From: JBBSBL01 sp046330255
Lineage (GTDB): Bacteria; Actinomycetota; Thermoleophilia; Solirubrobacterales; Solirubrobacteraceae
Assembly: GCA_046330255.1 (NCBI GenBank)
Contig: JAXLTC010000003.1
Location: forward strand, 1 to 64,000
Length of the DNA: 64,000 nt
Direction: 5' to 3'
The translations under genes and the position numbers were made by a program. Below are positions 45,290-53,468 of the stretch, piece by piece (the stretch's first letter is position 1; every line of letters starts with the position of its first letter). The notes below the pieces were generated by a model. The model did no database searches. It was not told where the DNA came from and saw only the letters and a list, made by a program, of their open reading frames with translations.

Positions 45290-45750
45290 TGCCGAGCCCG
45301 AAGAGAGCCACGCGGAAAGCGAGCGGGTTCACGGACGAGGAACGCGCCGCGATGAAGGAGCGCGCGCGGGAGGTGAAGGCCGAGGCGCGCCGCGCCTCGC
45401 GCGGGAAGAAGGCCAGGGTCGACGGCGAGGCCGACGTGCTGGCGAAGATCGCCGAGATGTCGCAGCCGGATCGCGCGATGGCCGAGCGGATCCACGAGAT
45501 CGTCGGGGCCGCTGCGCCGGATCTCGTGCCGAGGACCTGGTACGGGATGCCCGCCTACGCCAAGGACGGCAAGGTCCTCTGCTTCTTCCAGGCCGCGAAG
45601 AAGTTCAAGTCGCGCTACGCGACGCTCGGCTTCAGCGACGAGGCGAAGCTCGACGACGGCGAGTTGTGGCCGGTCGCCTTCGCGCTGGCGGAGCTGACCC
45701 CGGCCACGGAGAAGCGGATCGCGGCGCTGGTGAAGCGGGCGGTGGGCTGA
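45289..45750 (+). CDS. DUF1801 family protein
   Basis: The 153-residue protein has a Lys/Arg-rich N-terminus (~1-45), then a DUF1801-like domain: DLVPRTWYGMPAYAKDGKVLCFFQ, KSRYATLGFSDEAKLDDGELWPVAFALAEL. The family is widespread and of unknown biochemical function. The GTG at 45289 uses the final G of the fadD stop codon, so it is probably translationally coupled. It converges on the methyltransferase gene with a 19-bp gap. Confidence 0.85.
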   Translation: MPSPKRATRKASGFTDEERAAMKERAREVKAEARRASRGKKARVDGEADVLAKIAEMSQPDRAMAERIHEIVGAAAPDLVPRTWYGMPAYAKDGKVLCFFQAAKKFKSRYATLGFSDEAKLDDGELWPVAFALAELTPATEKRIAALVKRAVG

Positions 45751-45769
45751 GGAGCGCCGCCTCAAGCGG

Positions 45770-46543
45770 TCAGGCGCGCGGAGGCTGCGCGCCGCGGCCC
45801 TTGCCCCCGCGCCGCGCGGCGATCCAGTAGTGCCCCTGGGGCGCCACGAGCAGGTTCGCTCCGAGCAGGCGCAGCATCTGCCAGCCGAAGCCGCGCACGC
45901 GCCCCTCGTAGGGCGCGGTCGGCTGGAAGAACCGCCGCGGCGGCTCGAATCCGACGGCCTCCAGGTCGCGCTCCAGCTCGCGCAGGCGCAGGCCTCGCTC
46001 GAGCCAGCCGAGCTCGCGCGTCGTCGCGCGGGCGCCGGGGGAGAGGCGGTGCAGCCAGGTCGGCTCGCCCAGCAGCAGCCAGCCGCCGGGGCGTATGCGT
46101 CGCGACAGCGACTCCAGGACGGCCCGCTGGCGGCCCGAGTGGTGCAGCGAGTCGAACACCAGCGCCGCGTCCGACTCCTCGCCGTCCGGCAGGGCCTCCA
46201 TGTCGGCGACGTGGAAGCGCGCGGCGGAGCCCCATCGCGCGGCGCGGCGCCGTGCGAGGTCCACGTTGGCGGGCACGAGGTCGTAGCCGTCGACGCTGTA
46301 CCCGGCTTCGGCCAGGAAGAGCGAGGTCCACCCCGATCCGGACCCGATGTCGATCACGCGGGCGCCGCCGGGGATCCCGAGTCGACCGAGCATGAACTCG
46401 ATCGTCGCCCACTCCACGAAGTGCGCGGGCGACCACCCGAACGGCTTCGACGCCTCGCGGTCCATGAACTCCTCGGTGCGCGAGGCCACCTCCGCGCGCT
46501 TGTGGGGCTCCTCGGGGAGGGGGTCCTGCTCTGGCGCCTGCAT
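45770..46543 (-). CDS. Class I SAM-dependent methyltransferase
   Basis: The 257-residue protein has the SAM-binding motif I VIDIGSGSGWTSLFLAE (from about 64), the acidic residue ending strand 2 (VDGYDLVPAN), VADMEALPDGEESDAALVFDSLHH as motif II/post-II, and a basic C-terminus. The substrate is unknown. ATG 46543 is preceded by CATCAT ending 9 nt upstream, a weak local -10 match. No partner gene hints at a pathway; upstream (46 bp) lies the glycoside hydrolase on the same strand. Confidence 0.88.
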   Translation of the reverse strand: MQAPEQDPLPEEPHKRAEVASRTEEFMDREASKPFGWSPAHFVEWATIEFMLGRLGIPGGARVIDIGSGSGWTSLFLAEAGYSVDGYDLVPANVDLARRRAARWGSAARFHVADMEALPDGEESDAALVFDSLHHSGRQRAVLESLSRRIRPGGWLLLGEPTWLHRLSPGARATTRELGWLERGLRLRELERDLEAVGFEPPRRFFQPTAPYEGRVRGFGWQMLRLLGANLLVAPQGHYWIAARRGGKGRGAQPPRA

Positions 46544-46589
46544 GCCGGCGCCATGATGACGCCCCCGGGCGCCCGGGGACGTCGGCCCC

Positions 46590-48140
46590 CTACCGCACGC
46601 GGATCGCGACCTCGCGGCTGCGCAGCCCGTTCCACGCGAGGCGCACGGCGCCGGAGCGGGGGAAGGCGATCCTCGGCGCGACGATCCGGTTGCGTGTCCG
46701 GGCGATCGCGATCGTGGCCCAGGTCGAGGAGCCGGCCGCGCGGAACTCGACCGTCACGACCTGCTCGGGGCCGCTGCGCGCGGGGCGCAGGAAGCCCCAC
46801 ACGAGCAGCCGTCCGCCGCGCCGCACGCCTGTCGCGGGCAGGTAGAGGGGCAGGCGGTAGGCGTCGTAGGACGGCTTGTGGGTCCCGTCGGGGTACTCCA
46901 GGCCTGACTGGAAGCTCGACCAGCGCAGCGACGCGGGCACGCCGGTGCGGGGCGGATCGTCGCTCAGCAGGTACTGCGACATCGTGCGCACGCGCGGGTT
47001 GCGCTGCGCGATCCAGTCGGCCTCGTTGATGTAGGCGGCCTGGCGGGCGGGCGTGGCGAAAGCGTTCGGGTCGGGCGGGCGCGTCTGGTAGCCGTACTCC
47101 GTCAGGTAGAGGTCGACGCGGCGGCGCACGTGGTAGGCGCCCAGCACGCGCGATATCGCGGATTGCAGGCGCGGGAGGTCGGCGAGCGTGACCACGTTGG
47201 GGTCGCGCTGGCGCACGGCGGGCGCCGCCTGCTGCGAGTAGGGGTGGTGCGACCAGCCGGTGAAGCGGAAGAGCACCGGGTGCGCGCGGCGGAAGGCGGC
47301 GGCCGACGGCCGGGACGGGCAGCCGACGGCACGCGCGGCCCCGCCGCGCAGCGGCCGGTAGGACGTGTCCACGCAGTACAGCGCGCGGATGAAGCGCATC
47401 GGCTTGATGATCAGCGACGCGCCGGTGCTGTCGCTGCCCATCGGCGCGAGATCCGGGATCAGGATCGTGTCGCCGCCGTGGCCGGTGTGCCCGAGGGCCG
47501 CGTAGGCGGCGTCCGCCTGCGCGCGGTACAGGCTCGGCGAGTAGGGCCGCCCGTGCACGGACTGCGGCGCGAGCCACTGCGGCAGGTTCGGCTCGTTCGC
47601 GATCGACCAGTACCGCACGCGCGGCAGCGGGGAGCCCTCGCCGGCGGGCGTGTAGCTGCCCGAGTAGCGCCGCCCGAGCGCCGTCACGAAGCGGCCGAAC
47701 TCTCTCGCGCTGGGCTTCCAGGTGTCCTGCAGGAAGCGGCTCGAGGCGCGCGCGGTCGCCCAGCGCGGAGCCGGAGCCGTCACGTTGAAGTTCAGGCCGA
47801 CGCCCCGCGCCGCCGCCATCCGCACCAGGTTGTCGTACGGCGCCCAGCCGCTCGCGGGGTAGTCGGCGGGATCGGCCCCGTCGAAGCCGGCCGGCCGGCG
47901 CGTCGAGCCCGATGCCGGGGCGAGGCGCTTCCAGAGGACCATCACGCGGATGCGGTCGACCCCCAAGCCCTTCAGCTCGTCGAGCGTGGCGGCGGCGACG
48001 GCGTCGCCGCTCTGGATGAGCTGCCGGTCGGCCTGGAAGGTGGACTCGGGCAGCGCGCTTGCGGTGCCGGGGACCAGCGCTAGCGCGACCACGGCCACGG
48101 GCGTCGCGAGCAGGGCTCTCAGGTTTGCGGTGGAGGGCAT
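46590..48140 (-). CDS. Secreted glycoside hydrolase, clan GH-A-like
   Basis: The 516-residue product starts with a signal peptide (hydrophobic ~12-24, cleavage near ASA-LPE). The TIM-barrel part has LGVDRIRVMVLWKRLAP, YWSIANEPNLPQW with the acid/base Glu after Asn, and DLYLTEYGYQT with a probable nucleophile Glu, typical of GH5/GH39-like clan A enzymes. The C-terminal ~100 residues look like a beta-sandwich. Substrate unknown. ATG 48140 is chosen for the signal peptide; an upstream ATG at 48227 would add a Pro/Arg-rich extension. It is divergent from ispG. Confidence 0.8.
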   Translation of the reverse strand: MPSTANLRALLATPVAVVALALVPGTASALPESTFQADRQLIQSGDAVAAATLDELKGLGVDRIRVMVLWKRLAPASGSTRRPAGFDGADPADYPASGWAPYDNLVRMAAARGVGLNFNVTAPAPRWATARASSRFLQDTWKPSAREFGRFVTALGRRYSGSYTPAGEGSPLPRVRYWSIANEPNLPQWLAPQSVHGRPYSPSLYRAQADAAYAALGHTGHGGDTILIPDLAPMGSDSTGASLIIKPMRFIRALYCVDTSYRPLRGGAARAVGCPSRPSAAAFRRAHPVLFRFTGWSHHPYSQQAAPAVRQRDPNVVTLADLPRLQSAISRVLGAYHVRRRVDLYLTEYGYQTRPPDPNAFATPARQAAYINEADWIAQRNPRVRTMSQYLLSDDPPRTGVPASLRWSSFQSGLEYPDGTHKPSYDAYRLPLYLPATGVRRGGRLLVWGFLRPARSGPEQVVTVEFRAAGSSTWATIAIARTRNRIVAPRIAFPRSGAVRLAWNGLRSREVAIRVR

Positions 48141-48281
48141 GGGTCGGTTGAGGGAGATGGTGGCGGGGCGGGGGCGTGGGCGCGCCGGTAACGGTGGCGT
48201 CGCCGCCGGAGCAGGCGCTCCGGACATCTAACGCTCGGGGCGCCCCGTGGTTTCGGCGCGTCCCGCGGCGGCCGCTCCTCG

Positions 48282-48287
48282 TACACT
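48282..48287 (+). promoter_or_regulatory. Leaderless-type -10 box for ispG
   Basis: TACACT ends 9 nt before the ispG ATG at 48297. Confidence 0.5.
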
Positions 48288-48296
48288 GACCTGGAC

Positions 48297-49583
48297 ATGG
48301 CTTCGCAACGACATGTCACGGTCGGCGGCGTCCGGATCGGCGGCGGGGCGCCGGTCGCGGTGCAGACGATGACCAAGACCGAGACGGCCAACCTGGCCGC
48401 GACGATGGACCAGATCCGCCGCGTGGCGGACGCCGGCGCGGACATCGTGCGGGTGGCGGTGCCGCGCGACCGGGACGTCGAGGCGCTGCGCACGATCGTG
48501 GCGCAGTCGCCGATCCCCGTGATCGCCGACATCCACTTCAATTACACCCTCGCGCTGAAGGCGCTGGATGCCGGCGCCCATTGCGTGCGGCTGAACCCCG
48601 GCAACATCGGCGGGCCCGAGAAGGTGGCCGAGGTGGCGCGCAGGGCCAACGAGCTCGGAACCCCGATGCGCATCGGGGTGAACTCCGGCTCGCTGCCCAA
48701 GCATCTGCACGCGCTGGAGCGCGAGAGCTCGGTGGAGGCGCTGGTGACGGCCGCCGCGGAGTTCGTTGAGCTGATGGAGCGGCTGGAGTTCACGAACTTC
48801 AAGGTCTCGATCAAGTCGACCAGCGTGCCCAACACGATCGCGTCGAACCGCCTGCTGTCCGAGCGGATCCCGTACCCGCTGCACCTCGGGATCACCGAGG
48901 CGGGCACGAAGTGGTCGGGCTCCCTGAAGTCCGCCGTCGGCCTCGGGACGCTGCTCGCCGACGGCGTGGGGGACACGATCCGCATCTCCCTCTCCACCTT
49001 CCACGCGGAGGAGGAGGTCAAGGTCGCCTGGGAGATCCTCAAGTCGCTGAAGCTGCGGGAGCGCGGGCCGGTGCTGATCGCCTGCCCGACCTGCGGGCGC
49101 CTGCAGTTCGACATGGACACGGTCGTGGCGGACATCGAGCGCCGCCTGGAGGCATACGAGGACCCGATCGAGGTCGCGGTGCTGGGCTGCGCCGTGAACG
49201 GCATCGGCGAGGCATCGCACGCGGACTTCGGCATCACGGGCGCGAAGGACGAGGGGCTGATCTTCTCGCGCGGCAAGGCGCTGAAGAAGGTCCCGACGGA
49301 GCGCCTGGTCGACGAGTTGTTCGCCGAGATCGACCGCTACGCGACCACCAAGCGCATCGACGTCGACGCCGGGCAGGCCGCCGAGGGCGCCGAGTGGCTG
49401 GCGCGGATCGAGGCCGAGAACGCCGGCGAGCTGACCCCCGAGCGCCTCGCCGCGATGGAGGCCGCGAAGGCCGACGGCGAGGCCGAGGACGCGGAGCTCC
49501 TGTCGATCATCTCGCCCCGGGAGGGCGTCAAGCTCGACGAATCGGCCTCGCCGACGGCGGGGCGGCGGTTCACCCGGGCGTAG
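48297..49583 (+). CDS. ispG: 4-hydroxy-3-methylbut-2-enyl diphosphate synthase
   Basis: This 428-residue [4Fe-4S] enzyme of the MEP pathway converts MEcPP to HMBPP. It has VAVQTMTKTETAN, VIADIHFNYTLALKALDAG, RLNPGNIGG, RIGVNSGSLPKHL and the cluster cysteines in ACPTCGRLQFD and VLGCAVNGIGEA. The C-terminal ~45 residues form an extra acidic tail. ATG 48297 is set by homology and the TACACT box. In many bacteria ispG directly follows rseP; here four unrelated genes lie between. Confidence 0.95.
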   Translation: MASQRHVTVGGVRIGGGAPVAVQTMTKTETANLAATMDQIRRVADAGADIVRVAVPRDRDVEALRTIVAQSPIPVIADIHFNYTLALKALDAGAHCVRLNPGNIGGPEKVAEVARRANELGTPMRIGVNSGSLPKHLHALERESSVEALVTAAAEFVELMERLEFTNFKVSIKSTSVPNTIASNRLLSERIPYPLHLGITEAGTKWSGSLKSAVGLGTLLADGVGDTIRISLSTFHAEEEVKVAWEILKSLKLRERGPVLIACPTCGRLQFDMDTVVADIERRLEAYEDPIEVAVLGCAVNGIGEASHADFGITGAKDEGLIFSRGKALKKVPTERLVDELFAEIDRYATTKRIDVDAGQAAEGAEWLARIEAENAGELTPERLAAMEAAKADGEAEDAELLSIISPREGVKLDESASPTAGRRFTRA

Positions 49584-49693
49584 GGGCGCCGGAGGCCGCG
49601 CCGGCCCACCTCGGAGTGTCGGCGGCCTGGGCGAAAGGCTGCTGGGGAAGGGGCCGGTAAGGGCTCTGAGGCGGCACGCAAGGTCGAGCGGCA

Positions 49694-49720
49694 AGTTGAT
49701 CCCGCTGAGAGGGATCAACT
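49694..49720 (+). promoter_or_regulatory. Perfect 10-bp inverted repeat upstream of the VOC gene
   Basis: AGTTGATCCC (49694-49703) and GGGATCAACT (49711-49720) are perfect complements around a 7-nt loop, 110 bp after ispG and 38 bp before the VOC gene. With no T-run it could be an operator for a dimeric regulator or a hairpin terminator for ispG; the position close to the next start favours an operator slightly. Confidence 0.5.
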
Positions 49721-49758
49721 GCACGTTCGACGCCGACCCGAGCACCCCGACAGGCGGT

Positions 49759-50175
49759 ATGAAGACGGAACTCCTCTCAACGGTGGCGGTGATCACTTCC
49801 GACCCGCCCGCGAGCCGCCGGCTGTACGTCGACGCGCTCGGGCTGCCTCTCGAGGGCCAAGGCGACGGCTATCAGCACAGCGAGCGGATCGCCGGATGCA
49901 AGTCCTTCGGCATCTGGCCGCTGTCGCAGGTCGCTCACGCATGCTTCGGTACGGATGAGTGGCCGGCGGGGCGGCCGGTGCCGCAGGTCAGCATCGAGTT
50001 CGACGTCACCGAGGCGGCGGCCGTGGGCCCGGCGGCACGCGAGCTCGCGCAGGCCGGCTACGCGTTGCTGCACCCGCCCCGCGAGGAGCCGTGGGGTCAG
50101 ACGGTGGCCAGGCTTCAGTCGCCGGAGGGCGCGATCATCGGGATCTCTTACGCCCCGGTGCTGCACGGCGATTGA
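49759..50175 (+). CDS. VOC (glyoxalase/bleomycin resistance) family protein
   Basis: This 138-residue single-domain protein has beta-alpha-beta-beta-beta modules: STVAVITSDPPASRRLYVDALGLPL in the first half and VSIEFDVTEAAAVGPAARELAQAGYALLHPPREEPWGQTVARLQSPEGAIIGI in the second (both longer than typical motif quotes, ~residues 5-30 and 75-130). One metal ligand, a C-terminal Glu, is visible; others are not clear. It could be a dioxygenase-like enzyme or a binding protein. ATG 49759 is used; the frame extends upstream through the inverted repeat to a TTG, which is unlikely. Confidence 0.8.
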   Translation: MKTELLSTVAVITSDPPASRRLYVDALGLPLEGQGDGYQHSERIAGCKSFGIWPLSQVAHACFGTDEWPAGRPVPQVSIEFDVTEAAAVGPAARELAQAGYALLHPPREEPWGQTVARLQSPEGAIIGISYAPVLHGD

Positions 50176-50184
50176 CGGGGACCT

Positions 50185-50229
50185 TCGCCGAGCGGCCTCG
50201 CCGAGATGGGCGCTGATCTCGCTCGGCGA
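50185..50229. terminator. Nested hairpin between convergent VOC and sodA genes
   Basis: TCGCCGAGCG (50185-50194) pairs with CGCTCGGCGA (50220-50229), and GAGAT/ATCTC inside can form a nested stem. It lies between the two convergent stops and could terminate both transcripts. A second small hairpin, TCCCGC-CCA-GCGGGA, follows at 50242-50256. Confidence 0.5.
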
Positions 50230-50301
50230 GGGCGCGGCTGATCCCGCCCAGCGGGACCAGATGACCTTTCGATCTGCCGCCCGCCCTCGCCGGCGTCCTC
50301 G

Positions 50302-50910
50302 CTACGCGCCCGCCGCCGCGAAGCGCTCGGCGACCTTCGGCCAGCTCACGACGGCCCACCAGGCCGCGAGGTACTCGGGCCGGCGGTTGCGGTAGGTCAG
50401 GTAGTAGGCGTGCTCCCAGACGTCGTTGCCCAGCAGCGGCGCCTGGCCGTCGCTCACGGGCGAGTCCTGGTTGGCGGTCGAGGTGACCGCGAGGCCCGAT
50501 CCGTCGTGGACCAGCCAGACCCAGCCCGAGCCGAAGCGCGCGGCGCCGGCGTCCTGGAATTGCGTCTTGAACGCGTCGAAGGAGCCGAACGCCGCGTCGA
50601 TCGCCGTCGCCAGCGCGCCCTCGGGCGCCCCGCCGCCGCCGGGCGCCATCGACTCCCAGAACAGCGAGTGGTTGGCGTGGCCGCCGGCGTTGTTGCGCAC
50701 CGGGCCCTGCTTGTCGGCGGGAAGCGCGGACAGGTTCCGGAGGACCTCCTCGACCGGCTTGCCGTCCCACTCGGTGCCCTCGAGCGCCGCGTTCGCCTTG
50801 TCCACGTAGGCCTGGTGGTGCTTGTCGTGGTGCAGGTGCATCGTCTCCTCGTCGATCGTGGGAGCGAGCGCGTCGTAGCCGTAGGGAAGCGGCGGGACCT
50901 GGAAGGCCAT
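50302..50910 (-). CDS. sodA: Superoxide dismutase (Fe/Mn family)
   Basis: The 202-residue protein starts FQVPPLPYGYDALAPTIDEETM. The metal ligands are visible: His in LHHDKHHQAYV (~27), His in NNAGGHANHSLFWE (~77), and Asp/His in GNDVWEHAYYL. The Gly-Gly pair and MAPGGGG match Mn-type SODs, but metal choice cannot be fixed by eye. ATG 50910 has an AGGAGA Shine-Dalgarno 5 nt upstream, so the mRNA is leadered; the longer upstream frame is not needed. It converges on the VOC gene. Confidence 0.95.
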   Translation of the reverse strand: MAFQVPPLPYGYDALAPTIDEETMHLHHDKHHQAYVDKANAALEGTEWDGKPVEEVLRNLSALPADKQGPVRNNAGGHANHSLFWESMAPGGGGAPEGALATAIDAAFGSFDAFKTQFQDAGAARFGSGWVWLVHDGSGLAVTSTANQDSPVSDGQAPLLGNDVWEHAYYLTYRNRRPEYLAAWWAVVSWPKVAERFAAAGA

Positions 50911-51016
50911 GGTGATCTCCTGTCGTGTCGGTTCGAGTCGCAAGCGGGTGCGCGGAGCGCGTGCGACCGTTGTATCAGAGCGCCACCGGCGCCCCCGGCC
51001 CATGGTCCGCGGCGGA

Positions 51017-51022
51017 TAGGGT
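51017..51022 (+). promoter_or_regulatory. Leaderless-type -10 box for proS
   Basis: TAGGGT ends 9 nt before the proS ATG at 51032. Confidence 0.5.
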
Positions 51023-51031
51023 TCACGCCCG

Positions 51032-52714
51032 ATGACGCGCCTCTCGGGCTACTTCCTGCCGACCGAGAAGGAGGCCCCGGCCGACGCGGAGGCGGTCTCG
51101 CACCGCCTGCTCGTCCGCGCGGGCCTGATCCGTCAGGTCGGCGCGGGACTCTGGAGCTGGCTGCCGGCGGGCTGGCGGGTGCACGAGCGCGCAGTGCAGA
51201 TCATCCGCGAGGAGATGGACGCGATCGGCGGCCAGGAGATGCTGATGCCGCTCCTGCATCCCGCGGATCTCTGGCGTCGCACCGGCCGGATCGGGTTCGA
51301 GGAGCAGTTCTCGCTGCAGGATCGCAAGGGCGGCGACTACGTGCTGGCGATGACGCACGAGGAGGTCGTCACCTCGCACGTCGCGCAGGTCGTGCGCTCC
51401 TACCGCGACCTGCCGCTGATCCTCTACCACTTCGGGCTCAAGGAACGGGACGAGCCGCGCCCGCGCGCCGGGGTGCTGCGCACGCGCGAGTTCATCATGA
51501 AGGACTCCTACTCGTTCGACCGCGACGAGGAGGGCCTGGCCGCGTCCTACGAGAAGCACGTGATCGCCTACGACCGCATCTTCGACCGGGCCGGGCTCGA
51601 GTGGTACCGGGTCGAGTCGGACGTCGGCATGATGGGGGGCTCCGGCGCCCACGAGTACATGGCGCCCTGCGCCGCCGGCGAGAACGAGGTCGCGCTCGCC
51701 CCGGGCTACGCGGCCAACGTCGAGGTCGCGAGCGCCCAGGCCCCGCCCGTCGATCTGCCCCCGCCGCTCGATCGCCCGGAGGAGATATCCACGCCCGGCA
51801 TGACGACGGTGGAGGACGTCGCCCGCAACCTCGGGGTCGCGCCCGGCGCGCTGCTCAAGGCGTTCCCGGTCGTCGCGGAGGATCGCGGGCTGCTGCTCGT
51901 GCTGGTGCGCGGCGACCACCGGGTCAACGAGATCAAGCTGCGCAACGCCCTCGGGGAGCCGTTCAGGCCCGCGCACGAGGACGAGGTCGCCGAGCGGATC
52001 GGGCCCGGCGGATACATCGGCCCCGTCGGCGCGAACGTTCCCGTGCTGCTCGACGAGGCCGTCGCGGACGGCGGCTACGTCACCGGCGCCAATCGCCGCG
52101 ACGCGCACCTGCGCGGGGTCGAGCCCGGCCGGGACTTCCCGTTCAAGCGGATCGACGCGCGCGCCGTGGAGGCCGGCGATCTCGTCGGCGGGCATCCGAT
52201 CCGCCTGGAGGCCGCGATCGAGGTGGGCAACATCTTCAAGCTCGGGACCCGCTACTCCGAGCCGCTGGGGGCGACCTACCTGGACGAGTCCGGGGCGGCG
52301 CGGCCGATCCTGATGGGGTCCTACGGGATCGGCCCCGCGCGGATCGCGGCCGCCGCCGTCGAGCAGGCGGCCGACGAGCACGGGATCTCCTGGCCGCGCG
52401 CCCTGGCCCCGTGGGACGTCGAGCTCGTCGGGCTCGGACGCGAGGGCACCGAGGAGCGCGCGCTCGCCGAGCGGCTGTACGCGGAGCTTGCCGAGGCGGG
52501 GCTGGACGTCCTCTACGACGATCGCGACGCGGGCCCGGGCGAGAAGTTCGCGGACGCGGAGCTGCTGGGGGTGCCGCTGCGCCTGACGGTCGGGAAGCGC
52601 ACGCTGGCGGCGGGCGAGGTCGAGGCGCAGGTGCGCCGCGGGCGCGAGGACCGGCGCGTCCCGCTCGACGGCGCCGGCGCCGCGGCGGCCGAGCTGTGGC
52701 GGACTCTCCCGTAG
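51032..52714 (+). CDS. proS: Prolyl-tRNA synthetase
   Basis: The 560-residue class II synthetase is of the bacterial type: motif 1/2 region (GAGLWSWLPAGWRVHERA, RDEPRPRAGVLRTREFIMKDSYSF), a YbaK-like editing insert (~220-380, TPGMTTVEDVARNLGV, VRGDHRVNEIKLRNAL, GGYVTGANRRDAH), motif 3 (MGSYGIGPARI) and an anticodon-binding domain. The insert should deacylate Ala-tRNA-Pro. The end overlaps the pgsA-like gene by 19 bp. A dxr/rseP/ispG/proS order is common in bacteria. Confidence 0.96.
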   Translation: MTRLSGYFLPTEKEAPADAEAVSHRLLVRAGLIRQVGAGLWSWLPAGWRVHERAVQIIREEMDAIGGQEMLMPLLHPADLWRRTGRIGFEEQFSLQDRKGGDYVLAMTHEEVVTSHVAQVVRSYRDLPLILYHFGLKERDEPRPRAGVLRTREFIMKDSYSFDRDEEGLAASYEKHVIAYDRIFDRAGLEWYRVESDVGMMGGSGAHEYMAPCAAGENEVALAPGYAANVEVASAQAPPVDLPPPLDRPEEISTPGMTTVEDVARNLGVAPGALLKAFPVVAEDRGLLLVLVRGDHRVNEIKLRNALGEPFRPAHEDEVAERIGPGGYIGPVGANVPVLLDEAVADGGYVTGANRRDAHLRGVEPGRDFPFKRIDARAVEAGDLVGGHPIRLEAAIEVGNIFKLGTRYSEPLGATYLDESGAARPILMGSYGIGPARIAAAAVEQAADEHGISWPRALAPWDVELVGLGREGTEERALAERLYAELAEAGLDVLYDDRDAGPGEKFADAELLGVPLRLTVGKRTLAAGEVEAQVRRGREDRRVPLDGAGAAAAELWRTLP

Positions 52715-53379
52715 GACGCGGAGACGCGCGCGAGCCGGGCGGCCGGCGCCGGCCGACCGCGTCGCGCCTGCTCGGCCTGGACCGCTCGGGGCCGGCGCCG
52801 CCGGAGACGGAGGCCGGGCAGCCCTTGCGCCCGTGGACCCTCCCGAACGCGATCGGCTTCACGCGCCTGGCGCTGATCCCGGTGTTCCTCGTGGTCGCGT
52901 TCTCGTCCGCCAACGGTCAGAGCGCGGCCGCGGCGATCCTCTTCGCGGTCATCGGCTGGAGCGACTACCTCGACGGGCTGGCGGCGCGCGTCACCGGCCA
53001 GTACAGCCGGCTCGGCGCGCTCATGGACCCGATCACCGATCGAGCCCTGGTGATCAGCGGCATGGCGGTGTGCTGGCACTTCGAGTTGCTGCCGCGGTGG
53101 GCGATCGCGCTGGTGATCCTGCGCGAGGCGCTGATGCTCGTGGCCGGCCAGTACACGCTGCGCCGCGGCGTCGAGCTGCGCATCAACTGGCCGGGCAGGC
53201 TCGGCGTGCCGCCCGCGATGGGCGCGCCGTTCTTCGCGATGGCCGGCCTGCCGGTGCTCGCCGAGGTGCTGCTCTACGCCGGGCTCGCGCTCGCGTGGGC
53301 CGCGAGCCTCCTCTACCTGCTCGACGCCCGGCGTCAGCTGCGGGCCGCGAGAGCCGCCCCGGGAGCACCCTCAAGCTGA
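52696..53379 (+). CDS. pgsA: CDP-alcohol phosphatidyltransferase (PgsA-like)
   Basis: This 227-residue membrane enzyme condenses CDP-DAG with an alcohol phosphate. The CDP-OH-P motif DG(x)2AR(x)8G(x)3D(x)3D is complete in DYLDGLAARVTGQYSRL followed by GALMDPITD. About four to five membrane helices follow WTLPNAIGFTRLALIPVFLV. A ~40-residue hydrophilic N-terminus precedes them. The GTG at 52696 lies inside proS (19-bp overlap); later starts are possible. Glycerol-3-phosphate (PGP synthase) is the likely acceptor, but cardiolipin or inositol types are not excluded. Confidence 0.88.
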   Translation: MADSPVGRGDAREPGGRRRPTASRLLGLDRSGPAPPETEAGQPLRPWTLPNAIGFTRLALIPVFLVVAFSSANGQSAAAAILFAVIGWSDYLDGLAARVTGQYSRLGALMDPITDRALVISGMAVCWHFELLPRWAIALVILREALMLVAGQYTLRRGVELRINWPGRLGVPPAMGAPFFAMAGLPVLAEVLLYAGLALAWAASLLYLLDARRQLRAARAAPGAPSS

Positions 53380-53381
53380 GC

Positions 53382-53409
53382 TTGACCCTACGCGCCACGC
53401 GGATATACT
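53382..53409 (+). promoter_or_regulatory. Sigma-70-type promoter (-35 and -10) for the RsiG-like/garA/ftsR run
   Basis: TTGACC (53382-53387), a 16-nt spacer and TATACT (53404-53409) make the best two-element promoter in the window, just after the pgsA stop. It would give a ~50-nt leader with a GAGAGGAG Shine-Dalgarno before ATG 53469. Confidence 0.7.
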
Positions 53410-53468
53410 CGCCCGGCCCCGGCGCGCTCTCGCGCGCGCCCACCGCCGAGAGGAGCGACCGCCCCGAC

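Noticed and set aside
48141..48227. N-terminal extension of the glycoside hydrolase from ATG 48227
   Set aside because: The extra 29 residues are Pro/Arg-rich and would bury the signal peptide that begins at 48140. ATG 48140 is preferred.
50410..53379. Single 989-codon plus-strand frame joining the sodA antisense region, proS and the pgsA-like gene
   Set aside because: Only the last 227 codons encode a real protein. The rest is the antisense of sodA and an alternative frame of proS.
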